Of a stretch of 64,000 bases of DNA, positions 1 to 7,864 are shown piece after piece. The notes beneath the pieces are model-generated. The model was not told the DNA's origin, did no database searches, and saw only the letters and a list, made by a program, of their open reading frames with translations. Every line of letters starts with the position of its first letter. Positions within the stretch are counted from its first letter, which is position 1. The translations under genes and the position numbers were made by a program. The DNA is from Acetothermia bacterium UBA7521 (GTDB taxonomy: Bacteria; Bipolaricaulota; Bipolaricaulia; Bipolaricaulales; Bipolaricaulaceae), in the NCBI GenBank assembly GCA_002479455.1, contig DLNB01000028.1, forward strand, positions 5,227 to 69,226, read 5' to 3'.

Positions 1-97
1 TGGCGTCGCCGTCCGGACTGGCGTGTCCGATCACGAGCACGCGCTGCGCCGAGCCTAGCCTGTCCATCACTTGCTGTAACGTCGCACTGTCTGTCAT
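1..97 (-). CDS. DHH-family phosphoesterase, NrnA-like (N-terminus only)
   Basis: Partial gene running off the left edge; only the first 32 codons are present. Reading from ATG at 97, the product ends in VLVIGHASPDGDA. The GHxxPDGDA motif is the first metal-binding motif of DHH/DHHA1 phosphoesterases such as the oligoribonuclease/pAp phosphatase NrnA, where the Asp residues bind Mn. A short helix precedes a beta strand, as in that family. I see no clear Shine-Dalgarno sequence before the ATG. The family assignment rests on one motif, so a related DHH protein such as a RecJ- or GdpP-type enzyme cannot be excluded. Confidence 0.6.
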   Translation of the reverse strand, partial: MTDSATLQQVMDRLGSAQRVLVIGHASPDGDA

Positions 98-817
98 TAC
101 TGGCCAAGCCTACCCGCTGGCCTCCTGGTCGGCACCCTGATCTCCAATGCGACGCCGGACAGGACCCTTGAGGATCCTTCTGCGGTTGGATCAGTGTAGG
201 GGCGTAGCGTCGCAGCTTGTCTGCGACGGCCTTCTCGCCGAACTGGTTGACCGACCAACCGTGAACCGCCCTTCCGTCCGTCGGGCATGAAGCCCGACGC
301 TACAGACCCTATGCGAGATCTGCGTGGTCGAAGGCTCCGCGGGCCGTTCACAGAGTCTGCCAAACAGGCAGAGCTGGAAGTGCCCCTCTTGCTGATCTCG
401 TTCGGGATGCTCGCCTACACGGCAGTCAACAGCGCGGGCTACTCGCCCAACGGCGCGCGTGGACGATGATGGCCATGTTCGCCGTACTGCTTGTCCTTGT
501 TGTGGTGGCTTTGGCACTGACGCTCGCCCCCTGACATACCCGACGACCGATCCTGCATGGCGTCACACACCTACGAGCAGCGCCGTGGGGCGATCCGCTC
601 GTGGAAACCTCGCCGGTTGCTGCGGGGGCTTCCGGACTGGGCTCCGACGTCGTCCTCTCCATGGCAAGAGCGAAATGGCAGGATCGTCCGCTTGGCGTAC
701 AATGAAACGCGATCGCACTCCAGTCTCGGCAACCGGGTGCCTGCGCACGACACCGCAGAGCTGCTCGGCGCTGGAGCGACGCCGTGAAGTCGGCAGCGGC
801 AACTGAAGGGGTGGGAG
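98..817. other. Intergenic region with dispersed repeats and possible gene debris
   Basis: About 720 bases without a convincing gene. It holds two palindromes of the GACGCTAC family (204-227 and 280-303) and one copy of a 94-bp element repeated at 5142-5235. At 380-534 there are two short hydrophobic reading frames that overlap at ATGATGA (the second is 466-534, 22 residues), which look like debris of a small membrane protein rather than a working gene. The rest shows nothing recognisable apart from a TACAAT at 697-702 that could be a -10 box for the next gene; I find no good -35. Confidence 0.5.
278..371. repeat. 94-bp dispersed element, copy 1 (pairs with 5142-5235)
   Basis: This 94-bp stretch and 5142-5235 have the same length and differ at only a few positions. 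Each begins with the palindrome TCGGGCATGAAGCCCGA and continues through a conserved module (GGTCGAAGGCTCCGCGGGCC) to CTGCCAAACAGGCAG, itself a small palindrome. No reading frame is conserved in a protein-like way. The inner module is also recognisable at 31117-31160 and, more distantly, at 59995-60125 and 63769-63899. Confidence 0.85.
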
Positions 818-1903
818 ATGAGAACAGGTATCGACGAAGCCTTCGTTCAGAACACCGTGCGCCGTATGGGCGACCGCAAGAACGTGTTCAGCGCTGTGCT
901 GCGGGTGGAGAGCGGGGACGGTTCGCTCTCTTTCGCATCCGCTGCCGGTGAGATGCGCGTTGACGACCGATACTTCATTGCCAGCGTCACCAAGCTGTAC
1001 GTGACGGCGGTGGTGCTGCGGCTGAAGAACGAAGGCCGACTCCGTCTGGACGACCGGGTCATCGATTTCTTTCCCGACGGGACGTTGGCCGGATTGCACG
1101 TCCTGAAGGGAGTTGACTACACTGGCAAGATCACCGTCGCGCACCTCATGTCCAACACATCTGGGTTGCAGGATTACTTCTTCGGGAAGACCGTCTCCGG
1201 GAAATCGGCGGCAGATGAACTGCTGTCAGGAAAGGACGAGCCCTGGCCGCTAGAGCGCATTCTGACCACAGCCCGCACCCTCAGGCCCCGCTTTCCGCCA
1301 GGGCAACGCGGACGCGCCCTCTACTCGGACACCAACTACGAGCTTCTGGGCGCCGTCATCGAGCGAATCGTCGAAAAACCGATCGCTCGGGTGTTCAAGG
1401 ACCTCATCTTCGACGAACTCGGCCTTCGTAACACGTACGCGTTCCAGGACGAGGGCGATGCCACACCGGCACAGATCTACTACAGGTCGCAACCGGTGCA
1501 TCTCTCTCGGTATCTGGCGTCGGTCACCGCCGAGGGCGGCATCGTGTCGACCGCCGACGAGTGCATACGCTTCCTGAAAGCGTTCTTCGCCGGGAGGTTC
1601 TTCCCGAAAGAGGAGATCGAGAACCTCAAGCAGTGGAACTTGGTCCTCCGTCCGGGAACGTTCCTGTTCGGCCTGGGCTTGGAGAAGATCTTCGTCCCGC
1701 GGCTCCTCCAGCCCTTTTTCCCCTACGGCGATGTCCTAGGGTTCTGGGGCCAGACCGCAGCGTTCGCGTGGTACAACCCCCAGCACGACCTCTACCTCAC
1801 GGGCACCGCGAATCAGCTCGGCGGCCCCGGCCACCGCGCGGCAAGCCAAGCCATCCTCCGGATCCTCAAGGCCCGGGCGAGGAGTCCCATCCGAATCCGA
1901 TAG
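818..1903 (+). CDS. Serine hydrolase, beta-lactamase/class C penicillin-binding-like
   Basis: A 361-residue protein of the beta-lactamase/DD-peptidase-like family (PF00144). The nucleophile motif SVTK (SxxK) is at residues 56-59, preceded by the usual 'YFIAS' strand, and the second motif is YSD at 169-171, where most relatives have YxN. Near residue 310 a GQTA segment takes the place of the third (KTG/HTG) motif. No signal peptide is visible, so a cytoplasmic esterase or peptidase is as likely as a cell-wall enzyme. ATG at 818 follows a purine-rich GGGGTGGGAG stretch. It stands alone; the next gene is convergent. Substrate unknown. Confidence 0.85.
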   Translation: MRTGIDEAFVQNTVRRMGDRKNVFSAVLRVESGDGSLSFASAAGEMRVDDRYFIASVTKLYVTAVVLRLKNEGRLRLDDRVIDFFPDGTLAGLHVLKGVDYTGKITVAHLMSNTSGLQDYFFGKTVSGKSAADELLSGKDEPWPLERILTTARTLRPRFPPGQRGRALYSDTNYELLGAVIERIVEKPIARVFKDLIFDELGLRNTYAFQDEGDATPAQIYYRSQPVHLSRYLASVTAEGGIVSTADECIRFLKAFFAGRFFPKEEIENLKQWNLVLRPGTFLFGLGLEKIFVPRLLQPFFPYGDVLGFWGQTAAFAWYNPQHDLYLTGTANQLGGPGHRAASQAILRILKARARSPIRIR

Positions 1904-1984
1904 CCGACTCCAGGAACAGCGAGGACGCGCTCGCTGCCCGCCGGGCGTGATCAGTCCGGCAGTCGTGCACCCCAGGCCCGCCTG

Positions 1985-2719
1985 CTAGGGTTGAGCCTGG
2001 CCAATCTGGTCATCCCAGTGGCGGTTGGCGGCCGCCATGTACTCCTCATCCGTCGCCAACGGCAGGTGGATCTGCTCCACCGTCTCCAGGCTGACCTCGC
2101 CGCGCGTGACCATCTCCCGACCCGCTTTCCGCAGCGCCTCGCGGAACCGGGCGATCCTCGCCGCCACCGGGGAGTTCTCTCCCTCGGTCATCTGCAGCGC
2201 CTCCCCGCAGTTGCGGTACACCTCCAGGACGACGCTTCCCGGGTTCATCCTCTTCGCCACTGACAGGAACGCTTGGAGCACCTCGAAGTTGTGCTCGCCG
2301 GGAAAGCCGGAATTGACGATGAAGAACTGCCGAGGGAATCGCTTGACCCGACCCTCGTGGTAGAACGTCCCGTCGTCGCTCCGTTGGATGTGCGGCGTCG
2401 CCAGGGGAAGAAAGCGATCCATGAAGTTCTTGAGGAGCCCCGTCATGTACATCCCGTAGACGGGAGTCGCCAGCCCCACGTACTCGGACTCCAGATACAG
2501 GTTGATGAGCTCGGCCATGTCGTCGTCCAGCACACACTGCCCAGGGGTCACCCCCCAGCAGTGGAAGCAACCCCGGCACTGTTGGATGTTCCGTTCGATC
2601 AGGAACACCTCTTCCGCCTCGGCTCCCGCCTCTCGCGCCCCGTCGAGCAGCGGCTCGATGATCCGGTGACTGTTGCTATTCCGTCCCCGCGGACTTCCGT
2701 TGAACACCGTCACTCTCAT
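1985..2719 (-). CDS. Flavodoxin-fold NAD(P)H oxidoreductase with Cys cluster (Fe-S flavoprotein-like)
   Basis: A 244-residue protein of the NADPH-dependent FMN reductase/iron-sulfur flavoprotein family. The FMN phosphate loop is GSPRGRNSNS at residues 8-17. A compact cysteine set C48-x2-C51-x2-C54-x7-C62 followed by DDDM matches the motif that binds a [4Fe-4S] cluster in Isf-type flavoproteins of anaerobes. TPVYGMYMTG around residue 84 is the usual second FMN-contact loop. It probably transfers electrons from ferredoxin or NAD(P)H to an unknown acceptor. It is convergent with the serine hydrolase and lies downstream of the ABC exporter on the same strand, with about 80 nt between them, so co-transcription is possible. 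ATG at 2719 lies 4 nt after a GGAGG-like sequence. Confidence 0.85.
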   Translation of the reverse strand: MRVTVFNGSPRGRNSNSHRIIEPLLDGAREAGAEAEEVFLIERNIQQCRGCFHCWGVTPGQCVLDDDMAELINLYLESEYVGLATPVYGMYMTGLLKNFMDRFLPLATPHIQRSDDGTFYHEGRVKRFPRQFFIVNSGFPGEHNFEVLQAFLSVAKRMNPGSVVLEVYRNCGEALQMTEGENSPVAARIARFREALRKAGREMVTRGEVSLETVEQIHLPLATDEEYMAAANRHWDDQIGQAQP

Positions 2720-2798
2720 CTGCGTTCTACCTCCTCCTTGGGTTTCGCTCTTGATGCCGCCCCGGCTGCGGCCATCAGTGTAAGAGAGAACTTCAACC

Positions 2799-4007
2799 TC
2801 ACCTTGCCGCGGCCTGACTCCTGCGGATCCACCGCCACACCTCCCGCGGGCTGGCCGATTTTCCGTACATCAGCATCCCCACCTCGAACACCTTGGCCGC
2901 AAGCCGGACGAGGAGGTAGTCCGTCAGGGCCAACACCGCCATCGTCGCCAGGATCTCCCAGAGGGGGACGCTCGTGACAGCGGTTCGGAAGAGCATCGTC
3001 GTCGCCGTGAACGGGGGAATGAACCCCATCCCCCGCACCCATCCCGCATCCGGGAACTGGATGATGAAGCTGATCACGAACAGCGGCACTGCAGGGATGA
3101 TGGCGACCCAGCTCACCGACTGCGAGCTCGACTGCAGGTCGCGCATCATCGCCCCGAGGAGGGCGTACATGCTGGCGCTGAACAGGTACCCGAGCACGAA
3201 GTACCCCACCGCGATGACGACGCTCTGGGGAGAGAGGGCGGTCCAGATCCCCGGCAGAAAGCGACTCGCCGCCACCAGGGCCACCGCGACCCACACCGCC
3301 ACCTGCAGGATCCCGATCGCGCCGTAGCCGAGGACCTTCCCGATGAGAAGATCCCGCGGCGTGATCGAAGAGAGGAGGATCTCCACCGTGCGCGAGGTCT
3401 TCTCCGCGATCACCGAGTTCATGACCACGCCCGCGGTGATGAGGGTCGCCAAGACGAGGAGGAACGCCAGTCCGAACGAGACCGCGAAGTCCGCCACGCT
3501 GCGTTCCCCCTGAACCCGGGGCTGCGCCACCAGCGACACACCGGCGACGAGCGGCATCACCTCTTCGACCGGCAGACCGGCTTCGCGGAGTCGCACCGTG
3601 CGGATCGCCTCGTTGACGGTGGTGCCAAGCCCCGCCGGGGGTGTCTCGGTGACACCGCGCACCCAGTAGGGAACAACGCCTTGGGCGAGACCCGCCTGGG
3701 AGACGAGGAGAACACCCCCCAGTTCCTTCGCCACGAGGGCTCGCTCCGCGGCGTCCGGGTCATCCACGCGCTGCAGCGTGAACCGGGCATCATCCACTCG
3801 TTTCTCCAGCTCAGGCCACACCGAACCCGTCTCGTCCACCACGCCGATGGTCACGGTGCCTTGCCGAGAAAGGCCTTCCACGACGACCGGCATGACCACG
3901 GACAGCGTGATCAGCATGAGGGGAAATAGGAACGTGCTGAGGAGCACGGCCCGGTTGCGGAGCGTCTTGCGGAACTCCCACTGAGCCACGAGCAGACTAC
4001 TGCGCAT
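2799..4007 (-). CDS. ABC exporter permease, NatB/ABC-2 type
   Basis: About 402 residues. One membrane helix lies near the N-terminus (after WEFRKTLRNRAVLLSTFLFP), followed by a soluble extracytoplasmic domain and five to six C-terminal helices from about residue 165. This is the NatB/ABC-2 permease layout, with VIAEKTSRTVEILLSS as the conserved cytoplasmic loop. I chose ATG at 4007 because AGGAGG lies 6 nt upstream; an in-frame ATG at 4043 sits inside the ATPase gene. The start overlaps the ATPase stop by 11 bp, so the two are translationally coupled. Together they form an exporter of the NatAB kind; the substrate (Na+, drug or peptide) cannot be told from the sequence. Confidence 0.9.
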   Translation of the reverse strand: MRSSLLVAQWEFRKTLRNRAVLLSTFLFPLMLITLSVVMPVVVEGLSRQGTVTIGVVDETGSVWPELEKRVDDARFTLQRVDDPDAAERALVAKELGGVLLVSQAGLAQGVVPYWVRGVTETPPAGLGTTVNEAIRTVRLREAGLPVEEVMPLVAGVSLVAQPRVQGERSVADFAVSFGLAFLLVLATLITAGVVMNSVIAEKTSRTVEILLSSITPRDLLIGKVLGYGAIGILQVAVWVAVALVAASRFLPGIWTALSPQSVVIAVGYFVLGYLFSASMYALLGAMMRDLQSSSQSVSWVAIIPAVPLFVISFIIQFPDAGWVRGMGFIPPFTATTMLFRTAVTSVPLWEILATMAVLALTDYLLVRLAAKVFEVGMLMYGKSASPREVWRWIRRSQAAAR

Positions 4008-4908
4008 CCGTACCTCCTCGCACGGCAGCGACGAAGATGTCATGCAAGGGTGGCCGCCGGATCGTGAACTCGTCCACGGGGAGGCCCTCCGGCAGACCCC
4101 TCACAAACGCTGCCGGCTCCACGCCGGCGGGGAGGCGCCCCCACACGCGATCTCCCACCTGCCGCACATCCAGAAGCCCCCCGAGATCGGTTGGATCCAC
4201 GGGCCCCGCAGAGATGCGCAGGGTCACCACGTGCTCGCCCGTGCTTCGCTGGATCTCAGCGAGCGTCCCGTACAGCACCCGCTGTCCCTTATGGATGAGG
4301 AAGATCCGATCGCACAGTTCCTCGACGAGGTTCATCTGGTGCGCCGAGAGCAGCACGGCCACGTTCTCGTCGCGCAACCGACGGATCAGGTTCTGGAACA
4401 CCTCTTGGTTCACAGGATCCAACCCGCTGAACGGCTCATCGAGCACGACCAGGGCCGGCCGGTGGAGCAGGGCGGCGATGAACTGCACCTTCTGCTGCAT
4501 CCCCTTGGAGAGCTGTTCCACCCGTCGGTTCGCCCATGCCCCGAGGTCGAACGTGTCGAGATCGGCGCGCGCCCGGTCGCGGGCCTCGCGCGGGGGGACG
4601 CCCTTCAGCCCGGCGAAGTGCACGAGCAGGTCTAGCACCCGGGCGTCCGGGTACAGGCCCCGCTCCTCCGGGAGGTACCCCACCTGCCGCTTGTCGAGCA
4701 TGCCCCATCCCCCGTTCAACTTGTACCGTACCGTGCCCCGATCCGGGCGGATGATGCCCATGATCATGCGGATCGCGGTGGTTTTCCCCGCGCCGTTGGG
4801 GCCGAGCAGCCCGAGGATCTCCCCCCGGCTCGCCTCGAACGCCACCCGATTCACGGCCACCAGACCGTCGAACCGCTTCTCGATCCCCTCGACCTCCAGC
4901 ACGTTCAT
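3997..4908 (-). CDS. ABC exporter ATPase, NatA/CcmA type
   Basis: About 303 residues. The Walker A is GPNGAGKTT near residue 38, the signature is LSKGMQQK, the Walker B is LVVLDEPFSGLD, and the switch is SAHQMNLVEELC. A C-terminal extension of about 80 residues resembles the DUF4162 domain common in ABC-2 ATPases. ATG at 4908 follows GGAGGTGA with 4-5 nt spacing; an in-frame ATG 15 nt upstream lies before this ribosome site and is unlikely. It powers the permease encoded immediately downstream, with overlapping ends. Confidence 0.92.
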   Translation of the reverse strand: MNVLEVEGIEKRFDGLVAVNRVAFEASRGEILGLLGPNGAGKTTAIRMIMGIIRPDRGTVRYKLNGGWGMLDKRQVGYLPEERGLYPDARVLDLLVHFAGLKGVPPREARDRARADLDTFDLGAWANRRVEQLSKGMQQKVQFIAALLHRPALVVLDEPFSGLDPVNQEVFQNLIRRLRDENVAVLLSAHQMNLVEELCDRIFLIHKGQRVLYGTLAEIQRSTGEHVVTLRISAGPVDPTDLGGLLDVRQVGDRVWGRLPAGVEPAAFVRGLPEGLPVDEFTIRRPPLHDIFVAAVRGGTDAQ

Positions 4909-4923
4909 CACGTCACCTCCCAC

Positions 4924-5404
4924 GGATGCAAAGCGTACCGTGTAGACAGCTGCAGATCTTCCCCCCGTTCGTCCGCGTCCTGCTCGAACTTGCTAGCGCG
5001 GTGAACCCCCGCCTCGTAGCGCCCACGACGGGAAGATGAGATAAGCGTTGAAGGGACGTAGCGTCGCTTGTTCCGTAGCGTCGGACCCTGCGTCCGACGT
5101 CGGCGTCGGGGATAAACCCCGACGCTACGCAATCCCGAAGGCCGTCGGGCATGAAGCCCGACGCTACGAACCCTATACGAGATCTGCGTGGTCGAAGGCT
5201 CCGCGGGCCGTTCACAGAGGCTGCCAAACAGGCAGCGCGGGGTGCTTTGCCCAACGGCGCGACGGGCCGGATCGGGGCGTTCGCCGTGCGGCACGTTCTT
5301 GTTGCGGTGTGCGGTGGACCTGCCGCTACAAGGCTCGACGCCCTTCGATGTGCCTATAGGGGTACTCAGGATGAAGTCACTCCCCCCCGACCATCATTGC
5401 TGTT
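4924..5404. other. Intergenic region dominated by repeats
   Basis: About 480 bases between the ABC ATPase and the DUF4145 gene, both on the minus strand. From 5058 to 5167 there are four successive palindromic units of the GACGCTAC family, and 5142-5235 is the second copy of the 94-bp element. From 5236 to 5404 I see no gene and no clear signal. A promoter for the ABC exporter should lie within 4924-5050, but I cannot pick hexamers with confidence. Confidence 0.55.
5142..5235. repeat. 94-bp dispersed element, copy 2 (pairs with 278-371)
   Basis: Same length as 278-371 and identical over most positions, including the palindrome at its left end and CTGCCAAACAGGCAG at its right end. Both copies are followed by a short related sequence ending CCCAACGGCGCG (448-460 and 5249-5261), so the homology extends a little beyond the aligned 94 bp with a gap. 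Confidence 0.85.
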
Positions 5405-6088
5405 CTACCGTGCTTTGTCTGTACTGGAGCCCCTTTTAGGCGTCTCCTCTGCAAGTGCGGGGGTCTTCGTGACAAGAACCATTCGCTGAAGCAAGTTCTC
5501 AACAATATCGAAGACAAGGTTCACATGACTGTCCTTCGGCAGGTGGCCCCTGTGACTCACTGCATGCCCTGCCTCAAGCGCATCATCCAGAATACGTCTG
5601 TCCTGAGAGCTCAGAAGACCCTCATCCACAAGAGCATCGAGTTTGTTCTGGAACGTTCCTACATCTCCAACCTTCTGGGTCATGAACAGGTCAGCGAGAG
5701 CCCGTGCCCCCATGACTGCTAGCCGTTTGCTTCCGGCATGAAGCGCAACGTAGGATTCCTGTAGTAGTCCACGAAAGGTCTCAGGGAGGTCGTAGAGCCA
5801 GCGTGGGATCTGACGTGATACTCGTGGTGGGTAGTAGGTAGTCTGATCTATTTCTAGGTCATGCGCTATCCCCCTACGCCGCAGTGTAATCCCACCGCAT
5901 CCGCGGCATTCGAACACCGAATACCTTCTTTCCCAGTCAATGACAAAGCCCGGTGTTCCGTCATCGTCGTCTGGAATCTCCTCACTCTCTCCTTGGTCAC
6001 GCTCAAGGAGCAGATCGTGGCGAGTAGATCGGAGGCATTGGTTGCAGTGAAACCTCTCAACCTGTCTCGGACTCGCGCGTCCAGACAT
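5405..6088 (-). CDS. DUF4145 domain protein with N-terminal zinc motif
   Basis: A 227-residue protein. CNQC near residue 15 and CRGC near residue 61 form a split CxxC...CxxC zinc-binding site, followed by a helical DUF4145-like domain (LPETFRGLLQESYVALHAG, then a conserved AVMGARALADLF helix, and a C-terminal region with GHAVSHRGHLP). DUF4145 domains occur alone and on restriction or defence proteins; the molecular role is unknown. The base composition is less GC-biased than its neighbours (runs such as 5560-5740), which suggests transfer. The gene has no obvious operon partner. ATG at 6088 lacks a strong ribosome site. Confidence 0.8.
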   Translation of the reverse strand: MSGRASPRQVERFHCNQCLRSTRHDLLLERDQGESEEIPDDDDGTPGFVIDWERRYSVFECRGCGGITLRRRGIAHDLEIDQTTYYPPRVSRQIPRWLYDLPETFRGLLQESYVALHAGSKRLAVMGARALADLFMTQKVGDVGTFQNKLDALVDEGLLSSQDRRILDDALEAGHAVSHRGHLPKDSHVNLVFDIVENLLQRMVLVTKTPALAEETPKRGSSTDKAR

Positions 6089-6192
6089 GGGCTGCCAGGG
6101 AAGAAACGATGCAACTCATCCGGGAACCCCAGAGTTTGTCCTGCAGAGCTTTGCTATACATGCCTATCGTCAGCTGCCTCCTCCTCCCTCGC

Positions 6193-7836
6193 CTACCGCC
6201 TCACGTACAGGTGGCGCTTGATGTCCTGTTTGGTGCTCTTCTCGAACGGCTGGTCGACGATCGTGATGCAGTCTTTGTCCCGCAGACGCTTGAACGGGGC
6301 GAGATTCCGCTGGGTCTCGCGGATCGCTTCCCACACCCGCGCCTTGGCCCGATCGGGCGTGTCAACCCCCTGCTTCTTGAGGAGCTGCCAGTTGGGGTAC
6401 ACCATCGCCGCGACCATCGGCTCGCCCCGGCTCGTATCCTCGTACACGAGCACTTCCTCGATCTCCGGGATCCGCGCGAACTCCCACTCCAGCTCCTCGG
6501 GATGGACCTTCTTCCCGGATTCGAGCACGACGAGGTTCTTCTTGCGCCCGGCGAGGAACAGCCGCCCCTCCACATCGAGCTTGCCAATGTCGCCGGTGCG
6601 GAACCAGCCGTCCGGTGTCAGCACCACGGCCGTGCGCTCGGGGTTCTTGTAGTAGCCGAGCATCACGTTCGGGCCCCAGGCGATCACCTCACCGTAGCCC
6701 TCGATGTCGGGCTTGTCCAGCTTCACCTTCACGCCGGGCAGCGGGCGACCGACGTTCCCGGGAACCGGGGTGAATAGGTCGCTCACGGTGAGCACGGGCG
6801 CGGTCTCGGTGAGGCCGTAGCCCTCGATCATCCCCAACCCCAGCCGCCGCAGGCCCGCGCCGACCTCGGCCGCCAGCGGCGCCCCGCCGGACACGAAGAA
6901 CCGGAACTGGGTCCCGAGGAGCCTCTTTTTGAGCATCGCCCCCACGGCCTTGGGCAGAAACTTGTGGAGCAGCCGCCGCATCGTGTTCCGCTCGATGTTC
7001 TCCAGAATCCGCCGCCACAGGGAGTGGTAGAGTTTGGGCACACCCACGAGCACGGTTCCGCCCACGCGCCGCGCGAACGCGACGAGGTTGCGGTAGTCGT
7101 CGGTGTAGGTCACGGTGGCCCCCACCCACAACGGGGCGAGGAGAGTCGTGGTGAGACCGTAGATGTGGTACCAGGACACGATCGTCACCACACTGTCTTC
7201 TGAGCTGAACTCGGTCGCCTTGATGAACGCCTCGATGTTGGACGTGATGTTGCGGTGGCAGAGCATCACGCCCTTGGAGTCGTCGGTGGTGCCGGAGGTG
7301 TACATGAGCACGGCGAGGTCTTCGCAGTCGGGCCGCGCATCGGGGACGGGAACCTCGCGGTCGGGCATGACATCCCACAGGGAGACCGCGCCCAGCGCCA
7401 CGTCCACGGAGATGACCTCCTTAAGCGTCGGAACCTGCTGAGCGAGGGGGGTGAACTCATGATAGCGTTGCGGCGCGCAGAAGAGCAGTTTGGCCTCGCA
7501 CTCGGCCATGAACCGCGCCACCTCGGCGGGCTGCAGCCCAGCGTCCATCGGCACGGCTACCGCGCCCAGACGCTGGATGGCGAAGAACGCCACCGCCCAC
7601 CCCACCGACGGCTTGGAGATCATCCCTACCCGGTCGCCGGCGCCGATCCCCTGCTCGGCCAGCCACGCGGCCAGCTTCCCCGACAGATCCCACAGCTCAC
7701 GGTACGTGGCGTCCTGGAACTGGAGAATCCCTCGCCTGGACATAGGCACCCGAACTGCCACCTTCGGACCATGCTGCTGCGCAGAACGCGCAAAGAACTC
7801 CGGTATGCTCATGTGACGCTTAAACCGCGTCGCCAT
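6193..7836 (-). CDS. AMP-forming acyl-CoA synthetase/ligase
   Basis: About 547 residues of the ANL superfamily. The P-loop YTSGTTDDSKGVMLCHRN is near residue 205, the adenylation motif GYGLTETAP near 325, the hinge WFRTGDIGKLDVEGRLFLAGRKKN near 410, and a C-terminal lysine motif STKQDIKRHL close to the end. It activates a carboxylic acid as acyl-AMP and transfers it to CoA; overall it resembles long-chain fatty acid-CoA ligases. I chose ATG at 7836 because AAGGAGG lies 6 nt upstream; an ATG 6 nt earlier abuts that site. It follows trxB by 28 nt on the same strand and is probably co-transcribed. Confidence 0.9.
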   Translation of the reverse strand: MATRFKRHMSIPEFFARSAQQHGPKVAVRVPMSRRGILQFQDATYRELWDLSGKLAAWLAEQGIGAGDRVGMISKPSVGWAVAFFAIQRLGAVAVPMDAGLQPAEVARFMAECEAKLLFCAPQRYHEFTPLAQQVPTLKEVISVDVALGAVSLWDVMPDREVPVPDARPDCEDLAVLMYTSGTTDDSKGVMLCHRNITSNIEAFIKATEFSSEDSVVTIVSWYHIYGLTTTLLAPLWVGATVTYTDDYRNLVAFARRVGGTVLVGVPKLYHSLWRRILENIERNTMRRLLHKFLPKAVGAMLKKRLLGTQFRFFVSGGAPLAAEVGAGLRRLGLGMIEGYGLTETAPVLTVSDLFTPVPGNVGRPLPGVKVKLDKPDIEGYGEVIAWGPNVMLGYYKNPERTAVVLTPDGWFRTGDIGKLDVEGRLFLAGRKKNLVVLESGKKVHPEELEWEFARIPEIEEVLVYEDTSRGEPMVAAMVYPNWQLLKKQGVDTPDRAKARVWEAIRETQRNLAPFKRLRDKDCITIVDQPFEKSTKQDIKRHLYVRR

Positions 7837-7864
7837 CTGCATCCTCCTTAGCTGAACGGAAGAA

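Noticed and set aside
459..806. Plus-strand frame of about 115 codons upstream of the serine hydrolase
   Set aside because: It has no ribosome site, no motif and a skewed composition, and overlaps repeat-derived sequence.
4008..4043. Longer N-terminus for the ABC permease (start at 4043)
   Set aside because: That ATG lies before the ribosome site AGGAGG, which is 6 nt upstream of ATG 4007, and the extra residues are not membrane-like.
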